Source: Allopusillimonas soli (GTDB lineage Bacteria; Pseudomonadota; Gammaproteobacteria; Burkholderiales; Burkholderiaceae_B). From it: a stretch of 64,000 nt of DNA. Made by a program: the position numbers and the translations under genes. Each line of letters starts with the position of its first letter. Position 1 is the stretch's first letter. Shown here in pieces: positions 27,478 to 38,944 of this stretch. The notes below the pieces were generated by a model, which was not told where the DNA came from, ran no database searches, and saw only the letters and a program-made list of their open reading frames with translations. The DNA lies in assembly GCF_004153445.1 (NCBI RefSeq), contig NZ_SDQC01000003.1:124001-188000 (forward strand), written 5' to 3'.

Positions 27478-27708
27478 CTACGCAGGGCCGCCCTGCTGCA
27501 GTATCCGCCGCACAAGCTGAACGGCGTTGCGCACCTGCAGTTTCTGGAACACCCGCGCACGATGCGCCTCGACAGTACGCTGAGACACGCCCAAGGCGGC
27601 GGCAATGGTTTTATTGAGTTCGCCACGGGCAATATGATTCATGACGTCGCGTTCGCGCGGCGTCAGGCGAGCGCATGGCGGCGTGTGTATCGCATCGGTT
27701 TTATGCAT
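27478..27708 (-). CDS. small HTH-only LuxR-type regulator
   Basis: A 76-residue protein that consists almost entirely of a LuxR/GerE-type DNA-binding domain: LTPRERDVMNHIARGELNKTIA, then the recognition helix in VSQRTVEAHRARVFQKLQ. There is no receiver or ligand-binding domain in front; only about 13 residues precede the HTH. An AGGAGG ribosome site (complement of 27712-27717) right before the ATG argues that this is a real start and not the tail of a broken longer gene. Comparable stand-alone proteins include Bacillus GerE. Its targets are unknown. It lies downstream of panC on the same strand. Confidence 0.8.
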   Translation of the reverse strand: MHKTDAIHTPPCARLTPRERDVMNHIARGELNKTIAAALGVSQRTVEAHRARVFQKLQVRNAVQLVRRILQQGGPA

Positions 27709-27737
27709 GAAGCCTCCTGTTGAACAACGATTGCGGG

Positions 27738-27763
27738 CGCCCGTCCCGCCTATGAGACGGGCG
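27738..27763 (-). other. hairpin between panC and the small LuxR gene
   Basis: An 8-bp inverted repeat (CGCCCGTC / GACGGGCG) with a 10-base loop lies in the 95-bp gap between panC and the small LuxR gene. There is no T tract. It could be a processing or stabilising structure, or part of the small gene's leader. Confidence 0.35.
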
Positions 27764-27803
27764 ACATCGGCATGTTGTCACAGACAGAGGGCGGGGTCTG
27801 CTG

Positions 27804-29560
<1,757 letters not shown>

Positions 29561-29566
29561 AGGTCG

Positions 29567-29755
29567 TCAGTTTGTCTGGTAAACGTAGGGTTTCTGGGCA
29601 ACGCGGCCTGCGCGATAACCCTCCTGCAGCTCGGGATCGACGTACTTGTCCCACAGGCGTCCGCGCCCTTCCCGCTGGCGCGTTTCTGTATCAGGATGTT
29701 CAGTCTTGTACTTTTTCAGGAACTGGGTGATTTCCGATTCGTAATTCTTTGCCAT
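29567..29755 (-). CDS. DUF3460 small protein
   Basis: A 62-residue protein with the DUF3460 pattern: YESEITQFLKKYKTEHPDTE, then RQREGRGRLWDK and a short basic tail. It has no membrane segment or cysteine, so it is likely cytosolic. Function is unknown; the family is found mainly in Burkholderiales, usually directly before scpA as here. Confidence 0.9.
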   Translation of the reverse strand: MAKNYESEITQFLKKYKTEHPDTETRQREGRGRLWDKYVDPELQEGYRAGRVAQKPYVYQTN

Positions 29756-29824
29756 AATGCTTGCTTGTAAACGTAGTTAAGCTTCCATGGCCCGAGTTTA
29801 CTTCACCCGGGCCCCAGCCGCCTG

Positions 29825-31297
29825 ATGCCTCCGGAAAACCCACCACACCAGCCCGCCTCGCCGTCTTCGTCCCCGACGCCTCCGCCTACCGCTCCGGCGC
29901 TCTCCGAACGGGAGTTGCGCTCCGTGCGCATGATCCCGCTGATCGTAGGCTGTGCCCTGTTCATGCAAATGCTCGACTCAACGGTCGTTGCCACCGCACT
30001 GCCCGTGATGGCCCAGGCACTGGACACCACCGTGGTGCGCATGAATGTAGCCATCACGAGCTATCTGCTGGCCGTGGCGGTGTTTGTGCCCGTGAGCGGC
30101 TGGGCCGCCGACCGCTTCGGGGCTCGAAAGGTATTTCTTGCCGCCATTTTACTGTTCACGCTCAGCTCCATTGCCTGTGCGGCATCGCAAACCATAGGAC
30201 AACTGGTTGTGTCGCGCGTAATTCAGGGCCTGGCCGGCGCCATGATGGTGCCTGTGGGCCGCATCATCATGCTGCGCAAGGTGCCCAAGACGGAACTGAT
30301 CAAGGCCATGGCGTTCCTCTCGCTGCCGGCCCTGCTCGGCCCCATGATAGGGCCGCCTGTGGGAGGGTTCCTGGTCACCTATGCCTCGTGGCACTGGATA
30401 TTCCTGATCAATGTGCCCGTCGGCATCCTGGGCATCGCGCTGGTACGGCATTATATTCGCGACGACTACCCCGTGGAGCCCCTGCCCATGGACTGGCTCG
30501 GCTTCGTGCTCAGCGGCATCAGCCTGGCCACGCTGGTCTCGGGTTTCGAGGCGGTGGGACATGGCTCGCTGCCGCCCGTCCAGCTGGCGCTGCTGCTCGC
30601 CACAGGCGTGATCACGGGATTACTGTATATCTGGCATGCGCGCCGCATCGACCACCCCATCATCGATCTGTCGCTGCTGCGCGTGCGCAGTTTTGCGATT
30701 TCCACGCTGGGCGGCAATTTGTGCCGCTTCGCGATTGGGGCCGCACCCTTTCTCCTGGCCATCCTGCTGCAGGTGGGTTTTGGCTTATCGCCTTTCTCTG
30801 CAGGCCTCATCACGTTTACCGGCGCCGTGGGATCCATGGCCATGAAGCTGGTGGCGACGCGCGTATTGAACCGCTGGGGATTCAGACGCGTTCTGATCGT
30901 AAATGCCCTTCTGACCGGCTTCTTCGTGGCGCTTTGCGCGCTGTTCAGGGCGGACACGCCGGTCTGGCTGATGGTTGCCGTGCTGATTGCCGGCGGCTTT
31001 TTCCGCTCGCTCCAGTTTACCGCCGTCAATACATTGACCTACGCCGACCTGGGCCCCGAGGCCATGAGCCGTGCCAGCAGCTTTTCAGCCATGGCCCAGC
31101 AACTGGGCATCAGCCTGGGCGTCGCCTGTGCCGCCGTCACCCTAAACCTGAGCATGAAGCTGCGCGGCAACGATACGCTTGACCTGGTGGACATCATGAC
31201 CGGCTTCATCGTCATTGGCCTTATCGCCGCCGCATCGGTGTTTTCGTTCATGCGTCTGCCCGCCAATGCGGGCGCGCAGCTTCACGGTCGGAAATAG
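29825..31297 (+). CDS. DHA2-type MFS drug-efflux transporter
   Basis: A 490-residue MFS protein with about 14 hydrophobic segments, the DHA2 (EmrB/QacA) layout. Motif C-like LLGPMIGPPVGGFLV and motif A-like GWAADRFGARKVF are clear, and LDSTVVATALPVMAQAL in helix 1 (motif D1) is diagnostic of the family. The first 30 residues are a Pro-rich tail. DHA2 members expel lipophilic drugs in exchange for protons. No EmrA-type partner is adjacent. It is divergent from the DUF3460 gene and overlaps the convergent LysR gene by 16 bases. Confidence 0.9.
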   Translation: MPPENPPHQPASPSSSPTPPPTAPALSERELRSVRMIPLIVGCALFMQMLDSTVVATALPVMAQALDTTVVRMNVAITSYLLAVAVFVPVSGWAADRFGARKVFLAAILLFTLSSIACAASQTIGQLVVSRVIQGLAGAMMVPVGRIIMLRKVPKTELIKAMAFLSLPALLGPMIGPPVGGFLVTYASWHWIFLINVPVGILGIALVRHYIRDDYPVEPLPMDWLGFVLSGISLATLVSGFEAVGHGSLPPVQLALLLATGVITGLLYIWHARRIDHPIIDLSLLRVRSFAISTLGGNLCRFAIGAAPFLLAILLQVGFGLSPFSAGLITFTGAVGSMAMKLVATRVLNRWGFRRVLIVNALLTGFFVALCALFRADTPVWLMVAVLIAGGFFRSLQFTAVNTLTYADLGPEAMSRASSFSAMAQQLGISLGVACAAVTLNLSMKLRGNDTLDLVDIMTGFIVIGLIAAASVFSFMRLPANAGAQLHGRK

Positions 31298-32202
31298 CCG
31301 GCCCCAAGCGCCCGCCCGTGCGGCGCGGCGCGCGCCACTTCAGCAGGCAGCAAGTCCTTCATCCGTAGCGCCGCGGGCGAGAGCACCGCCGCCGCCAGCG
31401 TGCGCAAACCGAGGCAGCGGGTGATGACAGGCTGTCTCAGCGGCACAAAGACCAGTTCGTCCCGATCCGGCGGCAGGCCCAGGCGTGCCAGCACCGTCAC
31501 GCCCATGTTGCGCTCAAGCATGGCCAACAGGGAAAGCATATTCGCCACGAACAGGGGCCTGTCATGCAGAAATGCCGCTTCGGGGTGCCCCTGCAACTGC
31601 CTGTGCGCAACCGTGCCGATGTGCGGCAGATCCACGATATCCGACCAAGTCAGCGAGGACCGCGAAGCCATGGGATGCGTGCAATGGCACACCAGGCCGA
31701 AGGCATCCTCGAACAAGGGCTCGAACGACAATCGCGCATCGTCGCTGACCACGCTACCGATGCCCAGTTCGACCTGGCCATGCAGCAGCATTTTTTCCAC
31801 GCCTTCCGAATTGTCATCGTGGATATTCAGCAGCACATTGGGGTATCGGGCACGATAGGCCTCGATGAGTCCGGGCATCCAGTGCGCCGCCGCGGAAAGG
31901 ACGCTGGCCATGCTGAGAAAACCGCTGTCGCTGCGCGCCAGATTACCCAGCGTGGTGGACACCTGGTCCGCATGACCGACCAGCTCGCGCGCAAGCGCCA
32001 GACACGATTGCCCGAACCGGGTCGGCACGACCGGCGAGCCGCGCACAAACAAAGGCTGGCCCAGCTTCTCCTCCATATCCCGGACAGCCAGCGATATGGC
32101 GGGCTGCGACCGGCAGGCGCGCTGGGCGGCAAGGCGAAAGCTGCCTGTTTCCGCCACCAGCAGCAGATAGCGGTAATGGTTGATCGAGAATTGCTCGCCC
32201 AT
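31282..32202 (-). CDS. LysR-family transcriptional regulator
   Basis: A 306-residue LysR regulator. The HTH is at about 7-64 (INHYRYLLLVAETGSFRLAA, SQPAISLAVRDMEEKLG), and the effector domain follows from about 95. It is divergent from the alpha/beta hydrolase-Bug receptor genes across a very AT-rich 99-bp region, the classical geometry for a LysR protein that controls its neighbours. Its inducer is probably the compound bound by the Bug receptor or a product of the hydrolase. The 3' end overlaps the convergent MFS gene. Confidence 0.92.
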   Translation of the reverse strand: MGEQFSINHYRYLLLVAETGSFRLAAQRACRSQPAISLAVRDMEEKLGQPLFVRGSPVVPTRFGQSCLALARELVGHADQVSTTLGNLARSDSGFLSMASVLSAAAHWMPGLIEAYRARYPNVLLNIHDDNSEGVEKMLLHGQVELGIGSVVSDDARLSFEPLFEDAFGLVCHCTHPMASRSSLTWSDIVDLPHIGTVAHRQLQGHPEAAFLHDRPLFVANMLSLLAMLERNMGVTVLARLGLPPDRDELVFVPLRQPVITRCLGLRTLAAAVLSPAALRMKDLLPAEVARAAPHGRALGAGYFRP

Positions 32203-32215
32203 AGCGTCTCTGGCC

Positions 32216-32290
32216 TTTTTGTGCCTGTGAATTTGTTTATTTTATCGTTTGATGAATTTTATTAAGTTTATTTATTTTCCTTACGCTCAT
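32216..32290. promoter_or_regulatory. AT-rich divergent promoter region (LysR / hydrolase-Bug)
   Basis: About 75 bp with roughly three quarters A+T, set in GC-rich surroundings, between a LysR gene and its likely target operon. It contains runs such as TTTATTTTATCG and TTTATTTATTTT and several T-N11-A matches, the loose LysR-box consensus. Too many overlapping matches exist to name one operator. Confidence 0.55.
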
Positions 32291-32301
32291 ACCATATCTG
32301 C

Positions 32302-33168
32302 ATGAGCACGCCGCAAACAATACTTCCGCAGCTGGATTTCAGTGCCATAGACCGGTACGACGCCACCGACGTGGGCCCATGCCGGCTTTATCGCGCCGGC
32401 ACGACGCCGGCAGCGGGGCCACCCCTTCTGTTCGTGCCGGGCGCCTATCACGGCGCGTGGTGCTATAGCCATTATCTAGGCTATTTTGCACAGCATGGGC
32501 TGGAAAGCTTCGCGATTGACCTACCCGGCCACGGCGCACGGCACGCCGGCATGCGGCCTGATCTGGGCATAGCCGATCTGGCCGAGAGCCTGGTGGCAGG
32601 CTGCCGGCATATCGCCCGGCGGGTGATACTGGTCGGCCACAGCATGGGGGCTTTGCCCGTACTGCTGGCTGCCTCCGAAATCGACGCCGCCGCCATCATC
32701 CTGCTTGCGCCCTCTCCTCCCGGCAACTTGCCCGGCGCCCAAATGGTGCCGCCCGTACCCGCGGGTGGATTGCGTCCCCCGCCCGGTGCAGCGGAAGTCC
32801 GCAGCCGTTTCGCCGGGTTGGCGCCGCAGGCGCCTGTCGACGCCCTTTGCGCACGGCTGAATGCGGAAAGCGCCCGCATCCTGAATGAGCGCTACCAATT
32901 AAGTGTGCATGTCGATCCAGAACGCATTGCCTGCCCCGGCGTCTGTTTTGAAGCAGGCCAGGACGACGCCGACAGGCATCCGCCAGGGCAGGACGAAGCC
33001 ATAGCCCGGTTTCTGGGCTTTGAACACCACGTGCTTGCACATCAACCCCACTGCATGATGTATGCGGAACACTGGCAGGAGAGCGCGAGCGCGCTGTTGG
33101 ATTGGCACGGCTCGCTGTTCGGACAGACTGCCGGGCCAATGTCATTCGATCAGGAGACAAGGAAATGA
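32302..33168 (+). CDS. alpha/beta-hydrolase
   Basis: A 288-residue alpha/beta-hydrolase-fold enzyme. The nucleophile elbow GHSMG (in LVGHSMGALP), the oxyanion-side motif FVPGAYHGAWCYSHY and a C-terminal HQPHCMMY giving the catalytic His are visible, and an Asp/Glu-rich stretch near 215-232 could supply the acid. It resembles lipase/esterase-like and lactone hydrolases; the substrate is unknown. Its stop overlaps the receptor gene start by four bases (ATGA), so the two proteins are probably made together and act on the same compound. No secretion signal is seen. Confidence 0.85.
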   Translation: MSTPQTILPQLDFSAIDRYDATDVGPCRLYRAGTTPAAGPPLLFVPGAYHGAWCYSHYLGYFAQHGLESFAIDLPGHGARHAGMRPDLGIADLAESLVAGCRHIARRVILVGHSMGALPVLLAASEIDAAAIILLAPSPPGNLPGAQMVPPVPAGGLRPPPGAAEVRSRFAGLAPQAPVDALCARLNAESARILNERYQLSVHVDPERIACPGVCFEAGQDDADRHPPGQDEAIARFLGFEHHVLAHQPHCMMYAEHWQESASALLDWHGSLFGQTAGPMSFDQETRK

Positions 33169-34136
33169 AAAACAGAAACCAGGCCATCCTCAATGCCCTG
33201 CTGCTGGCCGGCAGCCTGCTGGCCATGCCCGTCCACGCGCAAGAATGGCCGGGCACCCAGCCCGTTACATTGATAGTCCCGTCCTCCCCCGGCGGTGCCG
33301 CCGACATGACGGCGCGCACCATCGCGAAGTTCCTCAGCGACAAGGCGGGCGTAAGCACCATCGTGGAGGACAAGCCAGGCGCGGGCGGCATCATCGGCAC
33401 CGCGGCCGTCAAAGATGCCGCGGCAGATGGGCATACCTTCCTGATTTCCACCAACTCGACCCAGTCAGCAAATCAGTTCCTCTACAAAAAGCTGCCCTAT
33501 GACCCTGTGAAGGATTTCGTGAACGTCGGCATGATAGGCAAGTTCGGCACGGTGGCTGTGGTCGCTCCCGACAGCCGCATCGACAAGCTGGCCGACCTGG
33601 TCGCATTGGCCAAGGAAAAGCCCGACGATACGTTTTACGGCTACTACAGCTCCTCCTCCCACGTACCTTCAGAGCTGTTCAAGGAGTATGCCGGCGTAAA
33701 CGCCCAGGGAGCGTCCTACAAGAATATTACGCACATCCTCACCGATCTGCGTGGCGGTCTGATCCAGTTCGCATTTGTCGATTATCTGACTGCACGCGGC
33801 CAGATCGCCAACAAGGCGCTCAAACCCATTGCCGTCACAGGTGCGCAGCGCAATCCGCTCTGGCCCGACGTACCCACCACCGACAGCGACTATCCCGGAT
33901 TCATCGTCGAAGGCTGGCTGGGCCTGTCGGCTCCCGCCGGTACACCGGCGCCCATCGTGGAAAAGATGAATGACTACCTGGCCCAGGCGGCGCAGGACAA
34001 GACCACCCACGATACCCTGAGCAGCTTCGGCCTGCAGCCAGAAAGCATGGATGTCCAGGCCTTCGGCCAGTTCGTGCGGGAAGATACGCAGCGCTGGAAA
34101 AAATGGATCGCAACGGCGAAGATCCAGCCCAAATAA
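33165..34136 (+). CDS. Bug/TctC-family periplasmic receptor
   Basis: A 323-residue solute receptor of the Bug (Bordetella uptake gene) family. The signal peptide ends near residue 24 (MPVHAQ). Family landmarks include PVTLIVPSSPGGAADMTAR, VVEDKPGAGGIIGT-like VEDKPGAGGIIGTAAV, and the C-terminal GWLGLSAPAGTPAPIVEKMN. Bug proteins bind small carboxylates or amides and normally feed a TctAB membrane pair, but no tctA or tctB gene is in the window, which is usual for the many orphan Bug proteins. The start overlaps the hydrolase stop. A terminator follows. Confidence 0.93.
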   Translation: MKNRNQAILNALLLAGSLLAMPVHAQEWPGTQPVTLIVPSSPGGAADMTARTIAKFLSDKAGVSTIVEDKPGAGGIIGTAAVKDAAADGHTFLISTNSTQSANQFLYKKLPYDPVKDFVNVGMIGKFGTVAVVAPDSRIDKLADLVALAKEKPDDTFYGYYSSSSHVPSELFKEYAGVNAQGASYKNITHILTDLRGGLIQFAFVDYLTARGQIANKALKPIAVTGAQRNPLWPDVPTTDSDYPGFIVEGWLGLSAPAGTPAPIVEKMNDYLAQAAQDKTTHDTLSSFGLQPESMDVQAFGQFVREDTQRWKKWIATAKIQPK

Positions 34137-34158
34137 AACCCCGCCGTTCTTCCTGAAG

Positions 34159-34188
34159 CACCCGCTGTCGCAGGGCGGGTGGCTTTTT
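34159..34188 (+). terminator. rho-independent terminator after the Bug gene
   Basis: A 7-bp stem CACCCGC / GCGGGTG followed by GCTTTTT, 23 bp past the receptor stop codon. It closes the hydrolase-receptor operon before the convergent MmyB-like regulator gene. Confidence 0.85.
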
Positions 34189-34211
34189 CAGTTTTGCCGG
34201 CCTGCCCGCCG

Positions 34212-35000
34212 CTAGGGCGCATCCAGCAGCATGACCAGCTTGCAGTCGGGCCGTGTAGCCAGCCTGAATGTAATCTGTTGATAGCGCAATATGCCTTGGC
34301 CCACATGATGGAATTCGCGCAGGCCACCAGCCCTGTCCACCACCGTATGGCGCGTCCACCAGTGCGCGAACACATTGCTGCCCTGGCGCAGATCGGTCAA
34401 CAAGGCGTGCACATCGGGCTCATCCACATGTGCGCCCGCGTCGGCGCGGAATTCAGCCACGACGCGGCTGGCGCGCTGATCCCAATCGACCACCAGCTCG
34501 CGCGCCGCCGGATCGAGGAAAATATACCGCAGCAGATTGGGCTCGGCATCGCGATCCGGCCATCCCTGGAACAGCGATAGCAGCGGCGCGTTGCGGGCGA
34601 GGACGTTCCAGCAGCGATCCAGGATGTACGCCGGCGCACTGATGCTGTGCACGCAGTCGGCCAGGTGCGCCGGCAGCGGGACAACGTGATCCTCATCATG
34701 TTCCGGGTCGGCGCATTCGGCCAGTTCGAACAGGTAGACGCGCTCCGCGCGTGTCAGCGATAGCACCGAAGCCAGTCTTGCCCATACACCCGGCGATACG
34801 GATACGTCTCGCCCCTGCTCAATCCAGGTGTACCAGGTAACGCTGATGCCGCACAACTGTGCCAGCTCCTCGCGTCGAAGCCCAGGCGTACGCCGGCGCT
34901 GGCCTACGGGCAAACCTACGCTTTCCGGGCGCACGCGCGCGCGCACGCGCCTGAGGAAGTCGCCCAGCACCTTGCGCCGGTCGCCGTCCATGCCGCTCAC
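34212..35000 (-). CDS. XRE-family regulator with MmyB-like ligand-binding domain
   Basis: A 262-residue transcription factor. An N-terminal helix-turn-helix (about 10-80; [36 protein letters not shown]) is followed by a PAS-like MmyB ligand-binding domain (about 105-258; [29 protein letters not shown]). In the actinobacterial MmyB structure this domain held a fatty acid. The GTG start at 35000 overlaps the metH stop by four bases (GTGA), and an ATG lies three codons later. Such a regulator coupled to metH is unusual; it may read metH transcription or simply be a passenger. Confidence 0.87.
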   Translation of the reverse strand: MSGMDGDRRKVLGDFLRRVRARVRPESVGLPVGQRRRTPGLRREELAQLCGISVTWYTWIEQGRDVSVSPGVWARLASVLSLTRAERVYLFELAECADPEHDEDHVVPLPAHLADCVHSISAPAYILDRCWNVLARNAPLLSLFQGWPDRDAEPNLLRYIFLDPAARELVVDWDQRASRVVAEFRADAGAHVDEPDVHALLTDLRQGSNVFAHWWTRHTVVDRAGGLREFHHVGQGILRYQQITFRLATRPDCKLVMLLDAP

Positions 35001-38000
35001 CCCAGCACGCTGGCCAGCGTTCGCCTGACGTCGTCCTCGTCGCGGCCGCTGCGGCGTATATAGTCCTGCAATTGATCGCCGCCTATGTTGCCCACATTGA
35101 AATACTTGGACGCTGGGTGACTCAGATAGAAACCGGACACGCTGGATGCGGGATACATCGCATAACTGTCAGTCAGTTGCATGCCGATTTCCTCGCAGTC
35201 CATGACGCGAAACATATCGCGCTTGACCACATGCTCGGGGCAGGCGGGATAGCCTGGCGCCGGACGAATACCCTGGTACTTTTCGGCGATTAGGTCCTCA
35301 TTGCTCAAGGCCTCGTCCGCAGCGTAACCCCACAGGTCGCGCCTCACCCGTGCATGGAGGCATTCGGCAAACCCCTCCGCCAGCCGGTCTCCCACCGCCT
35401 TGAGCATGATGACCGAGTAGTCGTCATTGGCGTCCATAAACATCTTCTCGTGCTTCTCCATGCCCAGCCCGCCGGTTACGGCGAACAGGCCGATATAATC
35501 GGCCACGCCGGTTTCCCGGGGCGCAATGTAATCGGCCAGGCATTTGTTGTCCACGCCCCCCCGCTTTTGCGTCTGCTGGCGCACATTGCGCCAGGTGAAC
35601 AGGACATCGGAACGGCTTTCATCCGCATAGACTTCTATGTCCTCCTCGTTGACAGTATTGGCCGGGTAGAAGGCGACGACACCGCTGGCCGTCAGCCAGC
35701 GCCCCTCGATGATACGGCGCAGCATCTCCTGTCCGTCGGCAAATACCTTGCGCGCCTGCTCTCCGACAACCTTGTCATCCAGGATGGCGGGATATTGGCC
35801 GAACAGGCTCCAGGTCTGGAAAAACGGTGTCCAATCCACAAAAGAGGCTATTTCGTTCAGGTCGTAATTCTTGAAGGCGCGGCGCCCCAGATAATGAGGG
35901 CGCGGCGGCTGATAGCTGGTCCAGTCTATGGCCGGTCGCGCCGCGCGCGCCTGGGCCAGGCTGATGATCGGGGTGGCCTTGCGGTTGGCGTGGCGCTTGC
36001 GCACCAGTTCGTACTCCTCGGCCACCTCGGCCACGAACTGGGCCGCCTGGTCGGACATCAGGTTGGTCGCCACCCCAACGGACCGGCTGGCATCCGGCAC
36101 ATAGATCACGGGGCCTTCATATTTGGGCGCGATCTTCACCGCCGTATGCACTCTGCTTGTCGTGGCGCCGCCCACCAGCAAAGGCAGCTTGCGTTCACGG
36201 AAGTAGTCGTCCCGCTGCATCTCGGAAGCCACATAGGCCATTTCCTCGAGACTGGGCGTGATCAGGCCGGACAGGCCCACCATGTCCGCATTCTCTTCCT
36301 TGGCCTTGGCCAGAATGTCTGAACAGGGCACCATGACGCCCATGTTGACGACTTCGAAGTTATTGCACTGAAGCACGACAGTCACGATATTCTTGCCAAT
36401 GTCATGCACGTCGCCCTTTACGGTGGCGATGACAACCTTGCCCTTGGAGCGCACATCGCCTCCCGCGGCCTCTATCTGTTTCTTCTCTTCCTCGATGAAA
36501 GGGATGAGATGCGCCACGGCCTGCTTCATGACACGAGCGCTCTTGACCACCTGCGGCAGAAACATTTTGCCGGCGCCGAAGAGGTCGCCCACAATATTCA
36601 TGCCATCCATCAGCGGGCCTTCTATCACCTGAATGGGCCGTCCGCCCCGCGCCGCGATCTTCTGTCTAACTTCCTCGGTATCCTCGACGATAAAAGTGGT
36701 GATGCCGTGCACCAGCGCGTGCGATAGACGCGCTTCGACCTCCTGCTCGCGCCAGGACAGATCCTCTTCCTTCTTCGCGCCCGAGCCCTTGATGCTTTCG
36801 GCCAGCTCCACCAGCCGCTCGGTTGACGTGCGCTCGTCTGCCGGATCAGTCCTGCCCAATGGGTCGGCACGATCCAGCACAACATCTTCGACCATGTCCA
36901 GCACTTTTTTGTCGATGTCCTGGTAGACACCCAACTGGCCGGCATTGACGATTCCCATGGTCAGGCCCTGCCGGATGGCGTAATACAGGAACACCGCATG
37001 GATGGCTTCGCGCATCGCTTCGTTGCCGCGGAAAGAGAAGCTGACGTTCGAAATGCCGCCCGACACGCGCGCATGCGGCAGATTGCGCGTGATCCAGCCT
37101 GTGGCCTCGATAAAGTCCACGGCATAATGGTTATGCTCTTCGATACCCGTGGCGATCGCAAACACATTGGGATCGAAGATGATGTCCTCCGGCGGGAATC
37201 CCACTTTGTCGACCAGCAGGCGGTAGGCGCGCTCGCATATCTGCTTGCGCTTCTCCAGGTTGTCTGCCTGGCCTTGCTCGTCGAACGCCATGACGATCAC
37301 CGCGGCCCCGTACTTGCGGCACAGTCGGGCGTGCTCCAAGAAGGGCGCTTCGCCTTCCTTCATGGAAATGGAATTGACCACGGACTTGCCCTGCACCGCG
37401 CGCAGGCCTTGCTCGATGACCTCCCACTTGGAGCTGTCTATCATGATGGGCACGCGGGCTATGTCAGGCTCGGAAGCGATCAGGTTCAGGAACCGGCGCA
37501 TGCAGGATGCCGAGTCGAGCATCGCCTCGTCCATGTTCACATCAATAATCTGGGCGCCGCTTTCCACCTGCTGGCGTGCCACCGAGAGCGCCTCTTCATA
37601 TTGCTCCTCGCGAATCAGGCGCAGAAACTTCTTGCTGCCGGTAACGTTGGTGCGCTCGCCCACATTGACGAACAGGCTGTCCTCGTCGATGGTCAATGGC
37701 TCCAGCCCAGAAAGCCGTGTCTTGACCGGGATGTCGGGCACGACACGCACAGGCAGGTCCGCCACCTTGGCCGCAATAGCCTTGATATGGTCTGGCGTCG
37801 TGCCGCAGCACCCGCCGGCCATATTGACCAGGCCATCGCGGGCAAACCCCTCGAGCAGCGAGGATGTATCCGCCGGGGTTTCGTCGAAGCCCGTCTCCGC
37901 CATGGGATTGGGCAGGCCGGCATTGGGATAGACACAGACATAGGTATCGCAGATCTTGGCCAGCTCCGCAATATAGGGGCGCATGAGCGCGGCGCCCAGG

Positions 38001-38770
38001 GCGCAGTTCAACCCGATCGTGATAGGCCGCGCATGCCGCACGGAGTTCCAGAACGCCTCGACGGTCTGGCCAGAGAGGATGCGGCCCGATGCGTCGGTGA
38101 CAGTGCCTGAAATCATCACGGGCAGACGCACGCGCCGGGACTCGAATACCGTCTCGACCGCGAAGATGGCGGCCTTTGCATTAAGCGTGTCAAAAATGGT
38201 TTCAATCAGGACGATATCGATGCCGCCATCGAGCAAGCCCTCGAGCTGTTCCATATAAGCGTCGCGTAGCTGCTCGAAGGTGACGTTGCGCGCGCCAGGG
38301 TCGTTGACATCTGGCGAGATGGATGCCGTCTTGGGCTGCGGCCCAAGCGCCCCGGCAACGAATCGCGGCCGGTCGGGCGTGCTAAAAGCATCGCAGGCTT
38401 CACGCGCCAGAGAGGCCGACGCACGATTCAGTTCGTAAGCCAGCTCCGGCAAACCGTAGTCACCCTGAGCAATCGCCGTGGCGCCGAACGTATTGGTTTC
38501 AATGACATCCGCGCCGGCTTCCAGATATTGTCTGTGTATCTCGCTGATGATGTCCGGCCGCACGAGACTGAGCAGCTCGTTGTTGCCCTTGACATCTTTG
38601 CCGTGATCGGCAAACCGCTTGCCGCGGAAATCATCCTCGGTCAGCTTGTACTGCTGGATCATCGTTCCCATGGCGCCATCCAGGATCAGAATGCGCTCGC
38701 CAAGAAGGCGGGCGAATTCGGCGCCACGTGTATAGTCGGACAGGGGATAGGGCAAGGCGGGATAAGACAC
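34997..38770 (-). CDS. metH: cobalamin-dependent methionine synthase
   Basis: A 1257-residue enzyme that transfers the methyl of methyltetrahydrofolate to homocysteine through cobalamin. Four modules are present: homocysteine domain (1-330; zinc Cys in NCALGA and the [10 protein letters not shown] pair), folate domain (350-610; [14 protein letters not shown]), B12 domain (650-880; [10 protein letters not shown] with the cobalt-binding His) and reactivation domain for S-adenosylmethionine (900-1257; [12 protein letters not shown]). It is a complete single chain rather than the split form of some Burkholderiales. The start is taken as GTG at 38770, with an AGGA site six bases upstream and the conserved [10 protein letters not shown] soon after. 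Confidence 0.96.
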   Translation of the reverse strand: MSYPALPYPLSDYTRGAEFARLLGERILILDGAMGTMIQQYKLTEDDFRGKRFADHGKDVKGNNELLSLVRPDIISEIHRQYLEAGADVIETNTFGATAIAQGDYGLPELAYELNRASASLAREACDAFSTPDRPRFVAGALGPQPKTASISPDVNDPGARNVTFEQLRDAYMEQLEGLLDGGIDIVLIETIFDTLNAKAAIFAVETVFESRRVRLPVMISGTVTDASGRILSGQTVEAFWNSVRHARPITIGLNCALGAALMRPYIAELAKICDTYVCVYPNAGLPNPMAETGFDETPADTSSLLEGFARDGLVNMAGGCCGTTPDHIKAIAAKVADLPVRVVPDIPVKTRLSGLEPLTIDEDSLFVNVGERTNVTGSKKFLRLIREEQYEEALSVARQQVESGAQIIDVNMDEAMLDSASCMRRFLNLIASEPDIARVPIMIDSSKWEVIEQGLRAVQGKSVVNSISMKEGEAPFLEHARLCRKYGAAVIVMAFDEQGQADNLEKRKQICERAYRLLVDKVGFPPEDIIFDPNVFAIATGIEEHNHYAVDFIEATGWITRNLPHARVSGGISNVSFSFRGNEAMREAIHAVFLYYAIRQGLTMGIVNAGQLGVYQDIDKKVLDMVEDVVLDRADPLGRTDPADERTSTERLVELAESIKGSGAKKEEDLSWREQEVEARLSHALVHGITTFIVEDTEEVRQKIAARGGRPIQVIEGPLMDGMNIVGDLFGAGKMFLPQVVKSARVMKQAVAHLIPFIEEEKKQIEAAGGDVRSKGKVVIATVKGDVHDIGKNIVTVVLQCNNFEVVNMGVMVPCSDILAKAKEENADMVGLSGLITPSLEEMAYVASEMQRDDYFRERKLPLLVGGATTSRVHTAVKIAPKYEGPVIYVPDASRSVGVATNLMSDQAAQFVAEVAEEYELVRKRHANRKATPIISLAQARAARPAIDWTSYQPPRPHYLGRRAFKNYDLNEIASFVDWTPFFQTWSLFGQYPAILDDKVVGEQARKVFADGQEMLRRIIEGRWLTASGVVAFYPANTVNEEDIEVYADESRSDVLFTWRNVRQQTQKRGGVDNKCLADYIAPRETGVADYIGLFAVTGGLGMEKHEKMFMDANDDYSVIMLKAVGDRLAEGFAECLHARVRRDLWGYAADEALSNEDLIAEKYQGIRPAPGYPACPEHVVKRDMFRVMDCEEIGMQLTDSYAMYPASSVSGFYLSHPASKYFNVGNIGGDQLQDYIRRSGRDEDDVRRTLASVLG

Positions 38771-38944
38771 GGCGTTCCTGAACTGGATCAATGACTTGTG
38801 AAAACGGTCATTGTATCGCCGCGGGCCATTCGGGCGCGGTGGCGGGCATGCATTACCTCTTACCGGGAGAATTGCGCTGCGCCCCATGCGCACAGCGCAT
38901 GCACGGCGGCGCACGCAGCGCCGCGTTATGCGCCGGCAACGGGG

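Noticed and set aside
27478-27708. Small LuxR gene as a pseudogene remnant
   Set aside because: It has its own strong ribosome site and start codon, and the upstream sequence shows no receiver-like coding in any frame.
35000-38770. Upstream in-frame extension of metH to 38914
   Set aside because: The extra 48 residues are Arg/Pro-rich without family similarity, whereas the GTG at 38770 has an AGGA site and sits just before the conserved region.
38771-38944. Possible SAH or cobalamin riboswitch ahead of metH
   Set aside because: The region is GC-rich and contains short inverted repeats, but neither the B12-box core nor the conserved GAGG-GCGCTGC-type core of SAH riboswitches is present.
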